This document shows positions 9,052 through 19,935 of a stretch of DNA of 64,000 bases, piece by piece. Both the position numbers and the translations under genes were made by a program. The DNA lies in contig NC_053392.1 in the NCBI RefSeq assembly GCF_905171765.1, positions 105,264,220-105,328,219 of the forward strand, given 5' to 3'. Each line of letters starts with the position of its first letter. Positions within the stretch are counted from its first letter, which is position 1. Below the pieces are notes generated by a model. The model did not search any database. It was not told the origin of the DNA and worked only from the letters and a program-made list of their open reading frames with translations. Source of the stretch: Bufo bufo (lineage: Eukaryota > Chordata > Amphibia > Anura > Bufonidae).

Positions 9052-10085
9052 CAGATGCCCCCTTGGAACCCCAGCCTTATTAGTTAGCTACTGAGGACCA
9101 TCCCTATTTATAAGGAAGCAAGTTATGGTTGGGGAGGGGGCCAGTCACCTGTTATCTCCAGGGGACGCCGTAGTCAGCCACACATGGTGGCAAATGGCAC
9201 CCTTCAAAATTGCATAACTTAACACTAAAAATAAATACACTACCACTTCTTTGTTGGAATAAAATGGCTGCAATGCTTTATTAAGGGATATAATAAATAA
9301 TTTTATAAATAATTAAAATAATCAGCATTAATAAATTAATGAACCATCATAACCATTAAATAAATACCGCCATCCACTCAAACACTGAGTGATACAACCC
9401 ATCTAATAAAGCAAAGTGACGTTGCAACAAATAAGGGGACGAATCCGGTCTTCTTAAACTGGCTCAGAAGCGCCGCCAGACCCACAATTTAAAGGAGACG
9501 ACTTTCCTGCGCAGGCAAGAAGACTAATCAGGGAGCGGTATTCTCCCCCAGCAACCGCTTCCACTAGTCAGCGCCGGACCTGCAGCTGCCTCAAAGCATC
9601 TTGTTGTAACCAGCTGGAACCGGTCCCAGGTAAATCACCTCAGCTAAATCTGAAAAATAAAAAGCGGGAAAACTAACAAAGGGGGAGGGAGAGACACAAA
9701 CAGAGATACCTACCTAACCAAAACTTATGGTGCCATTGCCCCCATGTGTCCCCCAAGCTAAACGCTCTGGGGGGCCTAAACATTTCCTCTGCAAGGGAAA
9801 TATAGCATCACATGGTGACCACTCAACACCCATCCATGTAATGCATGGACACGGCCTGGTCACTAGAATGGAATTTGATTTAAGTGGAGTGGCTTTCCGT
9901 CACACAGACTGGGGAACTTAGCCGGTGATCTGTCTTTATGATGTCCTTGTGCCCTAATTGGTTATATGGACAAGGGTCCTCATGGTATGACAACCCACTT
10001 ATGTCCATCTATGAGAATGGATGCCAGGCTGACTTTATTCCTATACCTGTAACCATTCCACAAATTTGGTTGCCCATATTACCTG
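9052..10085. other. No gene seen; AT-rich unrecognised block
   Basis: 9230-9400 is AT-rich with AATAAA-like words (ATAAAATGGCTGCAATGC, TTTATTAAGGGATATAATA). 9450-9680 is GC-balanced with GCGCAGGCAAGAAGACTAATC. This could be part of an old retroelement, but no protein motif or terminal repeat supports that. Confidence 0.3.
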
Positions 10086-10093
10086 GGTACTAG

Positions 10094-10367
10094 CAGGGGC
10101 AGATTGGCCATAGACCTTACAGGGAAATATCCCGGTGGGCTGATGCCCAGGGGGCCGCCTGTTCCCTCCTCACGGCCGGCCAGTGGAAGTTTCTGGGGGT
10201 GTATTTTGTGCTGCTGGCAGCAGTATTTAGTGATGGACTGTGGTATTTGGCTCTGCTGGGGTGGTATAATGTGCCACAATATAGTATTGTTGACCCTGCC
10301 TTCCATCAATTTGGACTACAAAACTTATTTTTTTCCAGGGCCACTTTAGGTTCCCAGTCTGCCCCTT
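10094..10367 (+). mobile_element. hAT-type MITE, CAGGGGCAGACTGG family
   Basis: Ends are CAGGGGCAGATTGGCC and CCCAGTCTGCCCCTT. Flanks GGTACTAG (10086-10093) and GGCACTAG (10368-10375) match at 7 of 8 positions, consistent with a hAT 8-bp TSD. The same family occurs complete at 39528-40055 and as a fragment near 60665-60790. Confidence 0.7.
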
Positions 10368-11077
10368 GGCACTAGAATATCAGTTGTGAACATAAGTATT
10401 CTTTTTAGTGCAAAGATTTAAAGGGGTTATCCAATGAATAATTTAAAAAATGAGTATTACACATAATCTAGTATAACCTCTTTCTAACAAAAATGGAAAA
10501 TGAAGGCGCAGCACAGCGTGATGCAGGTTGGTGGGGACGTTTTGCCGCTGGCATCCGTGGCAGCGTCTCCATCACCTACCTGCAGTGAATCGTTGACTGT
10601 TGACACGGTCCCGGATCGCTGCTAGTCGTTATGATCCTTAATGTTTCTTTGTACATGTTTACATGTTGAGATCGAGATCATGTGACTGTGGTCACATGAT
10701 CCTGATTTGGGTGGCAACTATTGCTCTGACATGTGCACATGTATTTACTTCCAGAATCGGCCATCTTTATTGAGGTTCCTATAGAGTCCTTTTGCGCTTG
10801 AGATATCGTGAGATCTATGGATCTCGCACATGCGCATTAGCTGAATGTGGACGCTCTCGGGACCGTGGTGCTCCGTCGACACTGATTGTTAATGTAACAC
10901 TGGTTTTGTAAGTTTTTAATTAACACCTCCCATTGGTAGCACGTGAATTTTTTAATTATCAATTATATTCGATTATGCACTTTTGTTAGGTAAAATGCAT
11001 TTTTGCACTAGGCACTGTCACTTTATTTGTACTATACATAATTTCACATTGCTGCTGGTTGAGATGTATTTATTTAA

Positions 11078-11562
11078 GGCCTATTGCACACGACCGTATG
11101 TCTTTTTCAGTGTTTTGCGGTCCGTTTTAAACGGATCCGTTGTTCCGTTTTTTGTTTCCGTTGTGTTTCCGTTTCCGTTCCGTTTTTCCGTTCCGTTTTT
11201 CCGTATGGCAAATACAGTATACAGTAATTTCATAGAAAAAATTGGGCTGGGCATAACATTTTCAATAGATGGATCCGCAAAAAACGGAACGGATACGGAA
11301 GACATACGGATGCACTTCCGTATGCATTCCGTTTTTTTGCGGACCCATAGACTTTAATGGAGCCACGGAACGTGATTTGCGGCCAAATATAGGACATGTT
11401 CTATGTTAACACGGAACGGAAAAACGGAAACGGAATGCATACGGAGTACATTCCGTTTTTTTTGCGGACCCATTGAAATCAATGGTTCCGTATACGGACC
11501 GTATACGGACCGCAAAAAACGGCCAGTAAACGGGAAAAAAAAACGGCCGTGTGAAAGAGGCC
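11078..11562. mobile_element. Harbinger-like MITE nested in the retroelement insert
   Basis: TAA flanks are at 11075-11077 and 11563-11565. Ends are GGCCTATTGCACACGACC and ...GGCCGTGTGAAAGAGGCC. The interior is made of CCGTTTCCGTT / AACGGAAACGGAA words in inverted arrangement, so it folds into a CCGTT-rich hairpin. Non-coding. Confidence 0.8.
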
Positions 11563-11666
11563 TAACTGATATATTTTTTATGAATTGTGATTGTTTTAAT
11601 TGGAGGATTTAATGTAATGAATTGCCACACCTTTATATATCACTGATGTAACACATGTCTGCATAG

Positions 11667-11700
11667 CTTGAGAAAGACCGCAACAAGCGGTTGAAACGTC
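11667..11700 (+). ncRNA. Hammerhead-like core motif, degenerate
   Basis: CTTGAGAAA, then hairpin GACCGC-aacaa-GCGGTT, then GAAAC and GUC. The order resembles the hammerhead ribozyme core (CUGANGA, stem II, GAAA, cleavage triplet). However, the positions equivalent to C3 and the catalytic G8 read U and A here, and no stem III is evident. A self-cleaving function is therefore unlikely as it stands. The similar motif at 60567-60597 (minus) has the same two differences. Confidence 0.25.
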
Positions 11701-12105
11701 GCTGCTATTTGACACTGGGTGAATAAACCACGTTTATTTTCCGATTTATTTTGGAGTGCTGCTGGTTTTTTGAATTTTCTCTTTCTAACAAAGCTAGAAC
11801 CAGCCCTGTACCTCACATAGATACAGAGATCTTTCCATTCATTGCTCCACTTGTTTCGCTAGATTAATTTCAAGCTGATGGCATAGGGGGCATGCCCTTT
11901 CTGCTGCAGCTAGTGGCAGTTGAAGGATGGAACTGAGTACGTGCTTCCGAAAAAATTAGAAAAAGGCCAAACAGCAGGTGGTGCCATACAGAGATTTCTT
12001 GGAATATCTCGGTAGCTATAATAAATATTTAATTACAGGCAATTACAAAAGTGTTCAGATCCAGGTGCTGGTTTAAAAACTGTGGAATATTTTTGGTGGG
12101 ACAAC

Positions 12106-13020
12106 TCTTTCTACTCATTCTGCTGTACCAGTGCCAGGGCCCCTCGGGTAGTGGTGTAATATTGCCATTTAAATGTGAAATCTTTGGTCAATTAGGGGAT
12201 TACATACCTGTGTAAGTGATGACTCACAGAGAATGACAGTAATTTGGCTTTGGACGTGCCCCACTGCTATGCCATATGGAATTGTGATCAGACTGTTGTG
12301 GATCCAACATGATGATATGCGTATTGCAGCCCATAAATTGTAAGTCTTCCAGCTCATTGTATACGGTGTTACCTGATCCCTAGGCACAGACGAGGTTAAT
12401 AAGTTCACTACGTATTAGCTATGGCGGTTGATTCACTTAGTTTGTGGACCATACGCGCACACAGCTCATGATGATTCATGTGCACCATTTGTGCTCCTTG
12501 CACGGTATTCAGCAGTGACCTCATTTTTTCATAAGTGGGTTGTCGACTTGCACTAGTCTCCCCCATTGAAGGTTTGCAGAACTTCCTCCTATATTGCTTC
12601 CAGAGACGGTTGTCTTCCATCTTATGGTTCACAGAGCTGCAACTGGAAGGTTTTCTGTCATTTGTGCTCATTAACGTGAGGAATAAGATTAAGTTTCAGC
12701 CCGTCTTCACAGATACCTCTGGAGTATAATACACGGTGCCACTTTAAATAAAGAGATGTCCATAGTAGAAGCGTTCATTGACGGAACAGTCTAAGAAATA
12801 AAAAGCGCCGATGCCATGAACCCTTTTGTCTAAACATTTGTGTAGTCGTGTGAAATCTACACGGTTTGGTGTAAATTTGGCAGAGAAAACAGGAACGCAT
12901 CTATTGCTGATCCTTCCATCCATTTCTCTGCCGGAAACGTTCTCCAGTGATCTGAACATAACCTTAGCCTGAAGGTTTCTGAGGCAGCAAGCTGCTCACA
13001 CCAATGTCAACCTCTAGACA
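12106..13020. other. No recognisable feature
   Basis: About 0.9 kb without MITE-type ends. The minus strand stays open for 79 and 87 codons (12169-12408, 12408-12671), but the predicted peptides show no motif or splice context I recognise. Confidence 0.35.
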
Positions 13021-13390
13021 CTGATCAGACATCACATTAAAACCACTGACTGGTGGAGGGCATCTTGTGGTGGGTAGACGAGCATCTCCACGACGACCGG
13101 TGTTCCCGAAATGCAGTGGTTAGTACCTACCAAAAGTGGCTCAAGGAAGACCTTCAGTGAACCGGCGACCGGGTGATGGATGCCTAGGGCTTCTTAATCC
13201 ACCTGGGGAGAGAAGGCTAGCCGGTCTGGTCCAGTCCCACAGAAGATCTACTATAACACAAACTGCTAAAAAAGATCAACATGGATTCTACTAGAAAGGT
13301 GTCAGAAAGCGCAGTACGTCTCAGCTCGGTGTGTAGCTGTCGACTAGTCAGTCCACCGTCCACTGCAGAAAGCGCTCCACAATGGGCATC
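13021..13390 (+). pseudogene. Tc1/mariner transposase N-terminal relic
   Basis: The non-coding lead-in GATCAGACATCACATTAAAA is typical of one Tc1-like family's end. Downstream, the plus strand carries the family's paired-type DNA-binding region in broken frames: CAGTGGTTAGTACCTACCAA (QWLVPTK-like), AACCGGCGACCGGGTGATGG (NRRPGDG) and GGTCTGGTCCAGTCCCACAG. No catalytic DDE region is present. No frame is open for more than a short stretch. Old, 3'-truncated copy. Confidence 0.7.
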
Positions 13391-13647
13391 AGACCACTAT
13401 TGCAAGTGACGACCTCCACCGCAAAAATCCACAGCATCGGTTCACACACTGTGGATTGACATCTTCAGCATATGGATGATCTTTTTTTAAGGTCCCATCT
13501 ACTTTGCTGCTATTATATGCGCTGCAGCTTTTCCACTGTTCTCCTGTGGAAAATACACAGCCTATCCACCACGTGTACCCATACCTGACGGGCGTGCGAC
13601 CACACAGGACTGAAACGCTGTGGAACTGGGTGCAGCAAATGTGCAAC
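13391..13647. other. No recognisable feature
   Basis: Linker between the Tc1 relic and the fold-back MITE. Short ORFs only. Confidence 0.3.
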
Positions 13648-14343
13648 ATGCGGATGCTGTGCGATTTTCATGCATGGTTGCTGGGAGAGGATGTTAGTAA
13701 ATTGATAAAAGTCAATTTACTGTATTATTTTCCCTTAGAACATGGTTATAAGGGAAAATAATAGCATTCTTAATACAGAATGCTTAGTAAAATGTTGCTT
13801 GAGGGGTTAAAAAAATAAAAATAAATGAACTCGCCTCATCCACTTGAACGCATAGCCGGCATCGTCTTCTTTCTTCTTCTTTGAGGACCTGCAAAAGGAC
13901 CTTTGACGTAATCGCGCTCAGCACGTGATGAGCACGGTGACATCAGCGCAGGTCCTGTATGAAGATAGAAAGATTAAGTCATCAAAGGTCCTTTTGCGCG
14001 AACAAGTGGATGAGGTGAGTTACTTTAATAATTTTTTAGCCCCTCAAAGCCACATTTTTGTAAGAATTCTGTATTAAGAATGCTATTATTTTCCCTTATA
14101 ACCATGTTATAATGGAAAATAATTCAGTGAATTTACTTTTAATGTGGTCCGGGGTTGCTCATCACTATCATCTCCTAGCAACCATGCATGAAAGTCGCCC
14201 CGCCTCCACACTTGCTTGCGGATGCTTGCGATTTTCACGCAGACCCATTCATTTCTATGGGGCCTGCGTTGCTTGAAAAACGCAGAATATAGAACATTCT
14301 GCGATTTTCACGCAACGCACAAGTAATGCGTGAAAATCACCGC
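13648..14343. mobile_element. Second copy of the large fold-back MITE, both ends lost
   Basis: Matches 5331-6147: CGGATGCTGTGCGATTTTCA, TATTATTTTCCCTTA...CATGGTTATAAGGGAAAATA, and CCTCATCCACTTGAACGC mirrored by GCGAACAAGTGGATGAGG. The inverted repeat is centred near 13935. The right arm extends further out than in the first copy (to CGTGAAAATCACCGC) and is cut by the hAT relic at 14344. Confidence 0.7.
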
Positions 14344-14919
14344 CGGGGTGGATTTGATTTAAATCGAAATGATTTAAATCACGATTTAAATCACTAGTCA
14401 GTAAGGCTTGATTTAAATCATAGTTTTCTACATAAAGACTAATTCTTGCCGGTATAACTTATAATATGCAAGTAGATGAAGATTTTTAGAATAACAGCTT
14501 TTCATATTAGTTTGATTAGGTTGATTCTGCGTTCATAGGTTTGTAGAAGTTAGGATTAAGGTATTTTTCTCAACTCTGTTCATGTTATAACATTTTTGCT
14601 GTGAAGAAGAGGCATGTGATCTCTGCTGAGTCAAATTCAGTTTTGAGAACTGCAAAAGTAAACCAAGCATCTGTGATAATATCTTGTAGGCAGAGAAACT
14701 GCCCAATAATCTTACAAAAACCTCTGGAAGAGCACGACATAGTAAATGGATTAATGGAATTTATTTACCAAAAGAATTACACATATAGAAACATAGAATG
14801 TGTCGACAGATAAGTACCATTTGGCCCATCTAGTCTGCCCAATATACTGAATACTATGGATAGCCCCTGGCCCTATCTTATATGAAGGATGGCCTTATGC
14901 CTATCCCATGCATGCTTAA

Positions 14920-15245
14920 CCACCTCCGGACCGCCTAACGCAGGATCGCGTTCCGGAGGTGGCAGCCCTGCGCACAGTCACGCATATACGCGTCATCTCG
15001 CGAGACGCGAGACTTCCTGTGAACGCGCGCACACAGGCGCGCGCGCTCACAGGAACGGAAGGTAAGAGAGTTGATCTCCAGCCTGCCAGCGGCGATCGTT
15101 CGCTGGCAGGCTGGAGATGTGTTTTTTTTAACCCCTAACAGGTATATTAGACGCTGTTTTGATAACAGCGTCTAATATACCTGCTACCTGGTCCTCTGGT
15201 GGTCCCCTTTGTTTGGATCGACCACCAGAGGACACAGGTAGCTCA
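14920..15245. repeat. Cluster of four strong hairpins
   Basis: Four successive perfect or near-perfect stem-loops: CCACCTCCGGA with TCCGGAGGTGG (14920-14962), CAGCCTGCCAGCG with CGCTGGCAGGCTG (about 15078-15116), GGTATATTAGACGCTGTT with AACAGCGTCTAATATACC (about 15141-15182), and GCTACCTGGTCCTCTGGTGGTC with its complement (about 15183-15242). They form the left-end domain of the composite TTAA element. Confidence 0.75.
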
Positions 15246-15345
15246 GTAAAGTAGCACCAAGCACCACTACACTACACTACACCCCCCCCCCCGTCACTTA
15301 TTAACCCCTTATTAGCCCCTGATCACCCCTAATCACCCCTGATCA

Positions 15346-16770
15346 CCCCATATAGACTCCCTGATCACCCCCCTGTCATTGATTACCCCCCCTGTCATTG
15401 ATCAACCCCCTGTAAAGCTCCATTCAGACGTCCGCATGATTTTTACGGATCCACTGATAGATGGATCGGATCCGCAAAACGCATCCGGACGTCTGAATGA
15501 AGCCTTACAGGGGCGTGATCAATGACTGTGGTGATCACCCCATATAGACTCCCTGATCACCCCCCTGTCATTGATTACCCCCCTGTCATTGATTACCCCC
15601 CTGTAAAGCTCCATTCAGACGTCCGCATGATTTTTACGGATCCACTGATAGATGGATCGGATCCGCAAAACGCATCCGGACGTCTGAATGAAGCCTTACA
15701 GGGGCATGATCAATGACTGTGGTGATCACCCCATATAGACTCCCTGATCACCCCCCTGTAAAGCTCCATTCAGATGTCCGCATGATTTTTACGGATGCAC
15801 TGATACATGGATCGGATCCGCAAAATGCATCCGGTCGTCTGAATGAAGCCTTACAGGGGCATGATCAATGACTGTGGTGATCACCCCCCTGTCATTGATT
15901 ACCCCCCTGTAAAGCTCCATTCAGATGTCCGCATGATTTTTACGGATGCACTGATAGATGGATCGGATCCGCAAAACGCATCCGGACGTCTGAATGAAGC
16001 CTTACAGGGGCATGATCAATGACTGTGGTGATCACCCCATATAGACTCCCTGATCACCCCCCTGTCATTGATTACCCCCCTGTCATTGATTACCCCCCTG
16101 TAAAGCTCCATTCAGACGTCCGCATGATTTTTACGGATGCACTGATAGATGGATCGGATCCGCAAAACGCATCCGGACGTCTGAATGAAGCCTTACAGGG
16201 GCGTGATCAATGACTGTGGTGATCACCCCATATAGACTCCCTGATCACCCCCCTGTCATTGATTACCCCCCTGTAAAGCTCCATTCAGACGTCCGCATGA
16301 TTTTTACGGATGCACTGATAGATGGATCGGATCCGCAAAACGCATCCGGACGTCTGAATGAAGCCTTACAGGGGCATGATCAATGACTGTGGTGATCACC
16401 CCATATAGACTCCCTGATCACCCCCCTGTCATTGATTACCCCCCTGTCATTGATTACCCCCCTGTCATTGATTACCCCCCTGTCATTGATTACCCCCCTG
16501 TAAAGCTCCATTCAGATGTCCGCATGATTTTTACGGATGCACTGATAGATGGATCGGATCCGCAAAACGCATCCGGACGTCTGAATGAAGCCTTACACGG
16601 GCGTGATCAATGACTGTGGTTATCACCCCATATAGACTCCCTGATCACCCCCCTGTCATTGATCACCCCCCTGTCATTGATCAACCCCCCTGTCATTGAT
16701 CAACCCCCCTGTCATTGATCAACCCCCCTGTCATTGATCACCCCTCTGTAAGGCTCCATTCAGATATTTT
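15346..16770. repeat. ~190-bp satellite with an embedded hairpin
   Basis: Seven units contain the hairpin CATTCAGACGTCCGC...GCGGACGTCTGAATG-like (starts near 15421, 15612, 15767, 15918, 16109, 16282, 16509). Spacings are 191, 155, 151, 191, 173 and 227. Length steps of about 18 bp reflect copy number of the sub-repeat CCCCCTGTCATTGATTAC, seen 1-4 times per unit and as a run at 16650-16745. The hairpin has TAA...TTA borders and resembles the MITE ends at 6554 and 22107. Confidence 0.85.
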
Positions 16771-19500
16771 TTTGGCCCAAGTTAGCGGAATTTTATTTTT
16801 TTTTTCTTACAAAGTCTCATATTCCACTAACTTGTGTCAAAAAATAAAATCTCACATGAACTCACCATACCCCTCACGGAATCCAAATGCGTAAAATTTT
16901 TTAGACATTTATATTCCAGACTTCTTCTCACGCTTTAGGGCCCCTAGAATGCCAGGGCAGTATAAATACCCCACATGTGACCCCATTTCGGAAAGAAGAC
17001 ACCCCCAGGTATTCCGTGAGGGGCATATTGAGTCCATGAAAGATTGAAATTTTTGTCCCAAGTTAGCGGAACGGGAGACTTTGTGAGAAAAAAATTAAAA
17101 ATATCAATTTCCGCTAACTTGTGCCAAAAAAAAAAAATTTCTATGAACTCTCCATGCCCCTCATTGAATACCTTGGGGTGTCTTCTTTCCAAAATGGGGT
17201 CACATGTGGGGTATTTATACTGCCCTGGCATTCTAGGGGCCCCAAAGCATGAGAAGAAGTCTGGTATCCAAATGTCTATAAATGCCCTCCTAAAAGGAAT
17301 TTGGGCACCTTTGCGCATCTAGGCTGCAAAAAAGTGTCACACATCTGGTATCGCCGTACTCAGGAGAAGTTGGGGAATGTGTTTTGGGGTGTCATTTTAC
17401 ATATACCCATGCTGGGTGAGAGAAATATCTTGGTCAAATGCCAACTTTGTATAAAACAATGGGAAAAGTTGTCTTTTGCCAAGATATTTCTCTCACCCAG
17501 CATGGGTATATGTAAAATGACACCCCAAAACACATTCCCCAACTTCTCCTGAATACGGCGATACCACATGTGTGACACTTTTTTGCAGCCTAGGTGGGCA
17601 AAGGGGCCCATATTCCAAAGAGCACCTTTAGGATTTCACAGGTCATTTACCTACTTACCACACATTAGGGCCCCTGGAAAATGCCAGGGCAGTATAACTA
17701 CCCCACAAGTGACCCCATTTTGGAAAGAAGACACCCCAAGGTATTCCGTGAGGGGCATGGCGAGTTCCTAGAATTTTTTATTTTTTGTCACAAGTTAGTG
17801 GAAAATGCTTATTTTTTTTTTTTTTTCATACAAAGTCTCATATTCCACTAACTTGTGACAAAAAATAAAAAGTTCCATGAACTCACTATGCCCATCAGCG
17901 AATACCTTGGGGTCTCTTCTTTCCAAAATGGGGTCACTTGTGGGGTAGTTATACTGCCCTGGCATTCTAGGGGCCCAAATGTGTGGTAAGGAGTTTGAAA
18001 TCAAATTCTGTAAAAAATGACCTGTGAAATCCGAAAGGTGCTCTTTTGAATATGGGCCCCTTTGCCCACCTAGGCTGCAAAAAAGTGTCACACATCTGGT
18101 ATCTCCGTAATCGGGAGAAGTTGGGGAATGTGTTTTGGGGTGTCATTTTACATATACCCATGCTGGGTGAGAGAAATATCTTGGCAAAAGACAACTTTTC
18201 CCATTTTTTTATACAAAGTTGGCATTTGACCAAGATATTTATCTCACCCAGCATAGGTATATGTAAAAAGACACCCCAAAACACATTCCTCAACTTCTCC
18301 TGAGTACGGGGATACCAGATGTGTGACACTTTTTTGCAGCCTAGGTGGGCAAAGGGGCCCACATTCCAAAGAGCACCTTTCGGATTTCACAGGTCATTTA
18401 CCTACTTACCACACATTTGGGCCCCTAGAATGCCAGGGCAGTATAACTACCCCACAAGTGACCCCATTTTGGAAAGAAGAGTCCCCAAGGTATTCGCTGA
18501 TGGGCATAGTGAGTTCATGGAAGTTTTTATTTTTTGTCACAAGTTTGTGGAATATGAGACTTTGTATGAAAAAAAAAAAAATCATCATTTTCCACTAACT
18601 TGTGACAAAAAATAAAAAATTCTAGGAACTCGCCATGCCCCTCACGGAATACCTTGGGGTGTCTTCTTTCCAAAATGGGGTCACTTGTGGGGTAGTTATA
18701 CTGCCCTGGTATTCTAGGGGCCCAAATGTGTGGTAAGGAGTTTGAAATCAAATTCAGGAAAAAATGAGGAGTGAAATCCGAAAGGTGCTCTTTGGAATAT
18801 GGGCCCCTTTGCCCACCTAGGCTGCAAAAAAGTGTCACACATCTGGTATCCCCGTACTCAGGAGAAGTTGAGGAATGTGTTTTGGGGTGTCTTTTTACAT
18901 ATACCCATGCTGGGTGAGATAAATATCTTGGTCAAATGACAACTTTGTATAAAAAAATGGGAAAAGTTGTCTTTTGCCAAGATATTTCTCTCACCCAGCA
19001 TGGGTATATATAAAATGACACCCCAAAACACATTCCCCACCTTCTCCTGAGTACGGAGATACCAGATGTGTGACACTTTTTTGCAGCCTAGGTGGGCAAA
19101 GGGGCCCATATTCCAAAGAGCACCTTTCGGATTTCACAGGTCATTTTTTACAGAATTTGATTTCAAACTCCTTACCACACATTTGGGCCCCTAGAATGCC
19201 AGGGCAGTATAACTACCCCACAAGTGACCCCATTTTGGAAAGAAGAGACCCCAAGGTATTCGCTGATGGGCATAGTGAGTTCATAGAACTTTTTATTTTT
19301 TGTCACAAGTTAGTGGAATATGAGACTTTGTAAGAAAAAAAAAAAAAAATAAATCATCATTTTCCGCTAACTTGTGACAAAAAATAAAAAGTTCTATGAA
19401 CTCACTATGCCCATCAGCGAATACCTTAGGGTGTGTACTTTCAGAAATGGGGTCATTTGTGGGGTGTTTGTACTGTCTGGGCATTGTAGAACCTCAGGAA
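16770..19500. repeat. Alternating inverted ~370-bp repeat units
   Basis: Two kinds of symmetry centre alternate. One is A/T-rich, GTCACAAGTTAGTGGAA...TTCCACTAACTTGTGAC (near 17090, 17810, 18570, 19340). The other is CCAAGATATTTCTCTCACCC with its complement (near 17455, 18205, 18945). Shared words include TTGGAAAGAAGACACCCC, CCTAGAATGCCAGGGCAG and GTGTCACACATCTGGTATC. Every ORF here recurs on both strands because of the symmetry. None looks like a gene. Confidence 0.85.
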
Positions 19501-19935
19501 ACATGACAGGTGCTCAGAAAGTCAGAGCTGCTTCAAAAAGCGGAAATTCACATTTTTGTACCATAGTTTGTAAACGCTATAACTTTTACCCAAACCATTT
19601 TTTTTTTATCAAAGACATGTAGAACTATAAATTTAGAGCAAAATTTCTATATGGATGTCGTTTTTTTTGCAAAATTTTACAACTGAAAGTGAAAAATGTC
19701 ATTTTTTTGCAAAAAAATCGTTAAATTTCGATTAATAACAAAAAAAGTAAAAATGTCAGCAGCAATGAAATACCACCAAATGAAAGCTCTATTAGTGAGA
19801 AGAAAAGGAGGTAAAATTCATTTGGGTGGTAAGTTGCATGACCGAGCAATAAACGGTGAAAGTAGTGTAGGTCAGAAGTGTAAAAAGTGGCCTGGTCTTT
19901 CAGGGTGTTTAAGCACTGGGGGCTGAGGTGGTTAA

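Larger units (their letters stand above)
10492..11778 (+). mobile_element. Retroelement-like insert with 14-bp TSD
   Basis: CTCTTTCTAACAAA is exactly duplicated at 10478-10491 and 11779-11792. A long TSD of this kind points to target-primed retrotransposition. The 3' part has a hairpin-plus-GAAAC motif at 11667-11700 and ends GGAGTGCTGCTGG near 11766. The same motif and a GAGTGCTGCT terminus occur in opposite orientation at 60378-60600, so these are one family. A Penelope-like or derived non-autonomous element is my best guess. No reverse transcriptase ORF remains. A Harbinger-like MITE is nested at 11078-11562. Confidence 0.55.
10422..12105. mobile_element. TTAA-target MITE split by a retroelement insert
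   Basis: The left part, AGGGGTTATCCAATGAATAA after TTAA (10418-10421), stops at 10491. The element resumes at 11793 with GCTAGAACCAGCCC and runs through a right arm that mirrors the left (AATATTTTTGGTGGGACAAC at the end, near 12105). Same family as 36852-37153. The insert 10492-11778 duplicates 14 bp of the MITE. Confidence 0.7.
14920..19931. mobile_element. 5.0-kb TTAA-flanked composite element
   Basis: TTAA occurs at 14916-14919 and 19932-19935. Ends are CCACCTCCGGACC and ...GGGGGCTGAGGTGG, giving the short inverted terminus CCACCTC. The content in order is hairpins (14920-15245), an 18-bp/190-bp satellite (15346-16770), alternating inverted ~370-bp units (16770-19500), and a 400-bp 3' domain with TGACCGAGCAATAAACGGTG. 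No transposase. I recognise the TTAACCACCTCCGG and GAGGTGGTTAA ends as an abundant anuran repeat type. The superfamily (Kolobok or piggyBac) is not proven. Confidence 0.7.

Noticed and set aside
11667..11700. Active hammerhead ribozyme
   Set aside because: Two core positions required for catalysis differ and stem III is not evident. Kept only as a degenerate motif.
14920..14962. Hairpin as a transcription terminator or riboswitch
   Set aside because: It is the left terminus of the TTAA element and recurs as a transposon end. No bacterial context.
16944..19484. Family of similar ~83-131-aa ORFs on both strands (GPFAHLGCKKVSHIWY-type peptides)
   Set aside because: Each appears on both strands because the DNA is an inverted-unit array. 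Stops and start positions vary with the repeat. No homology to a protein family recognised.
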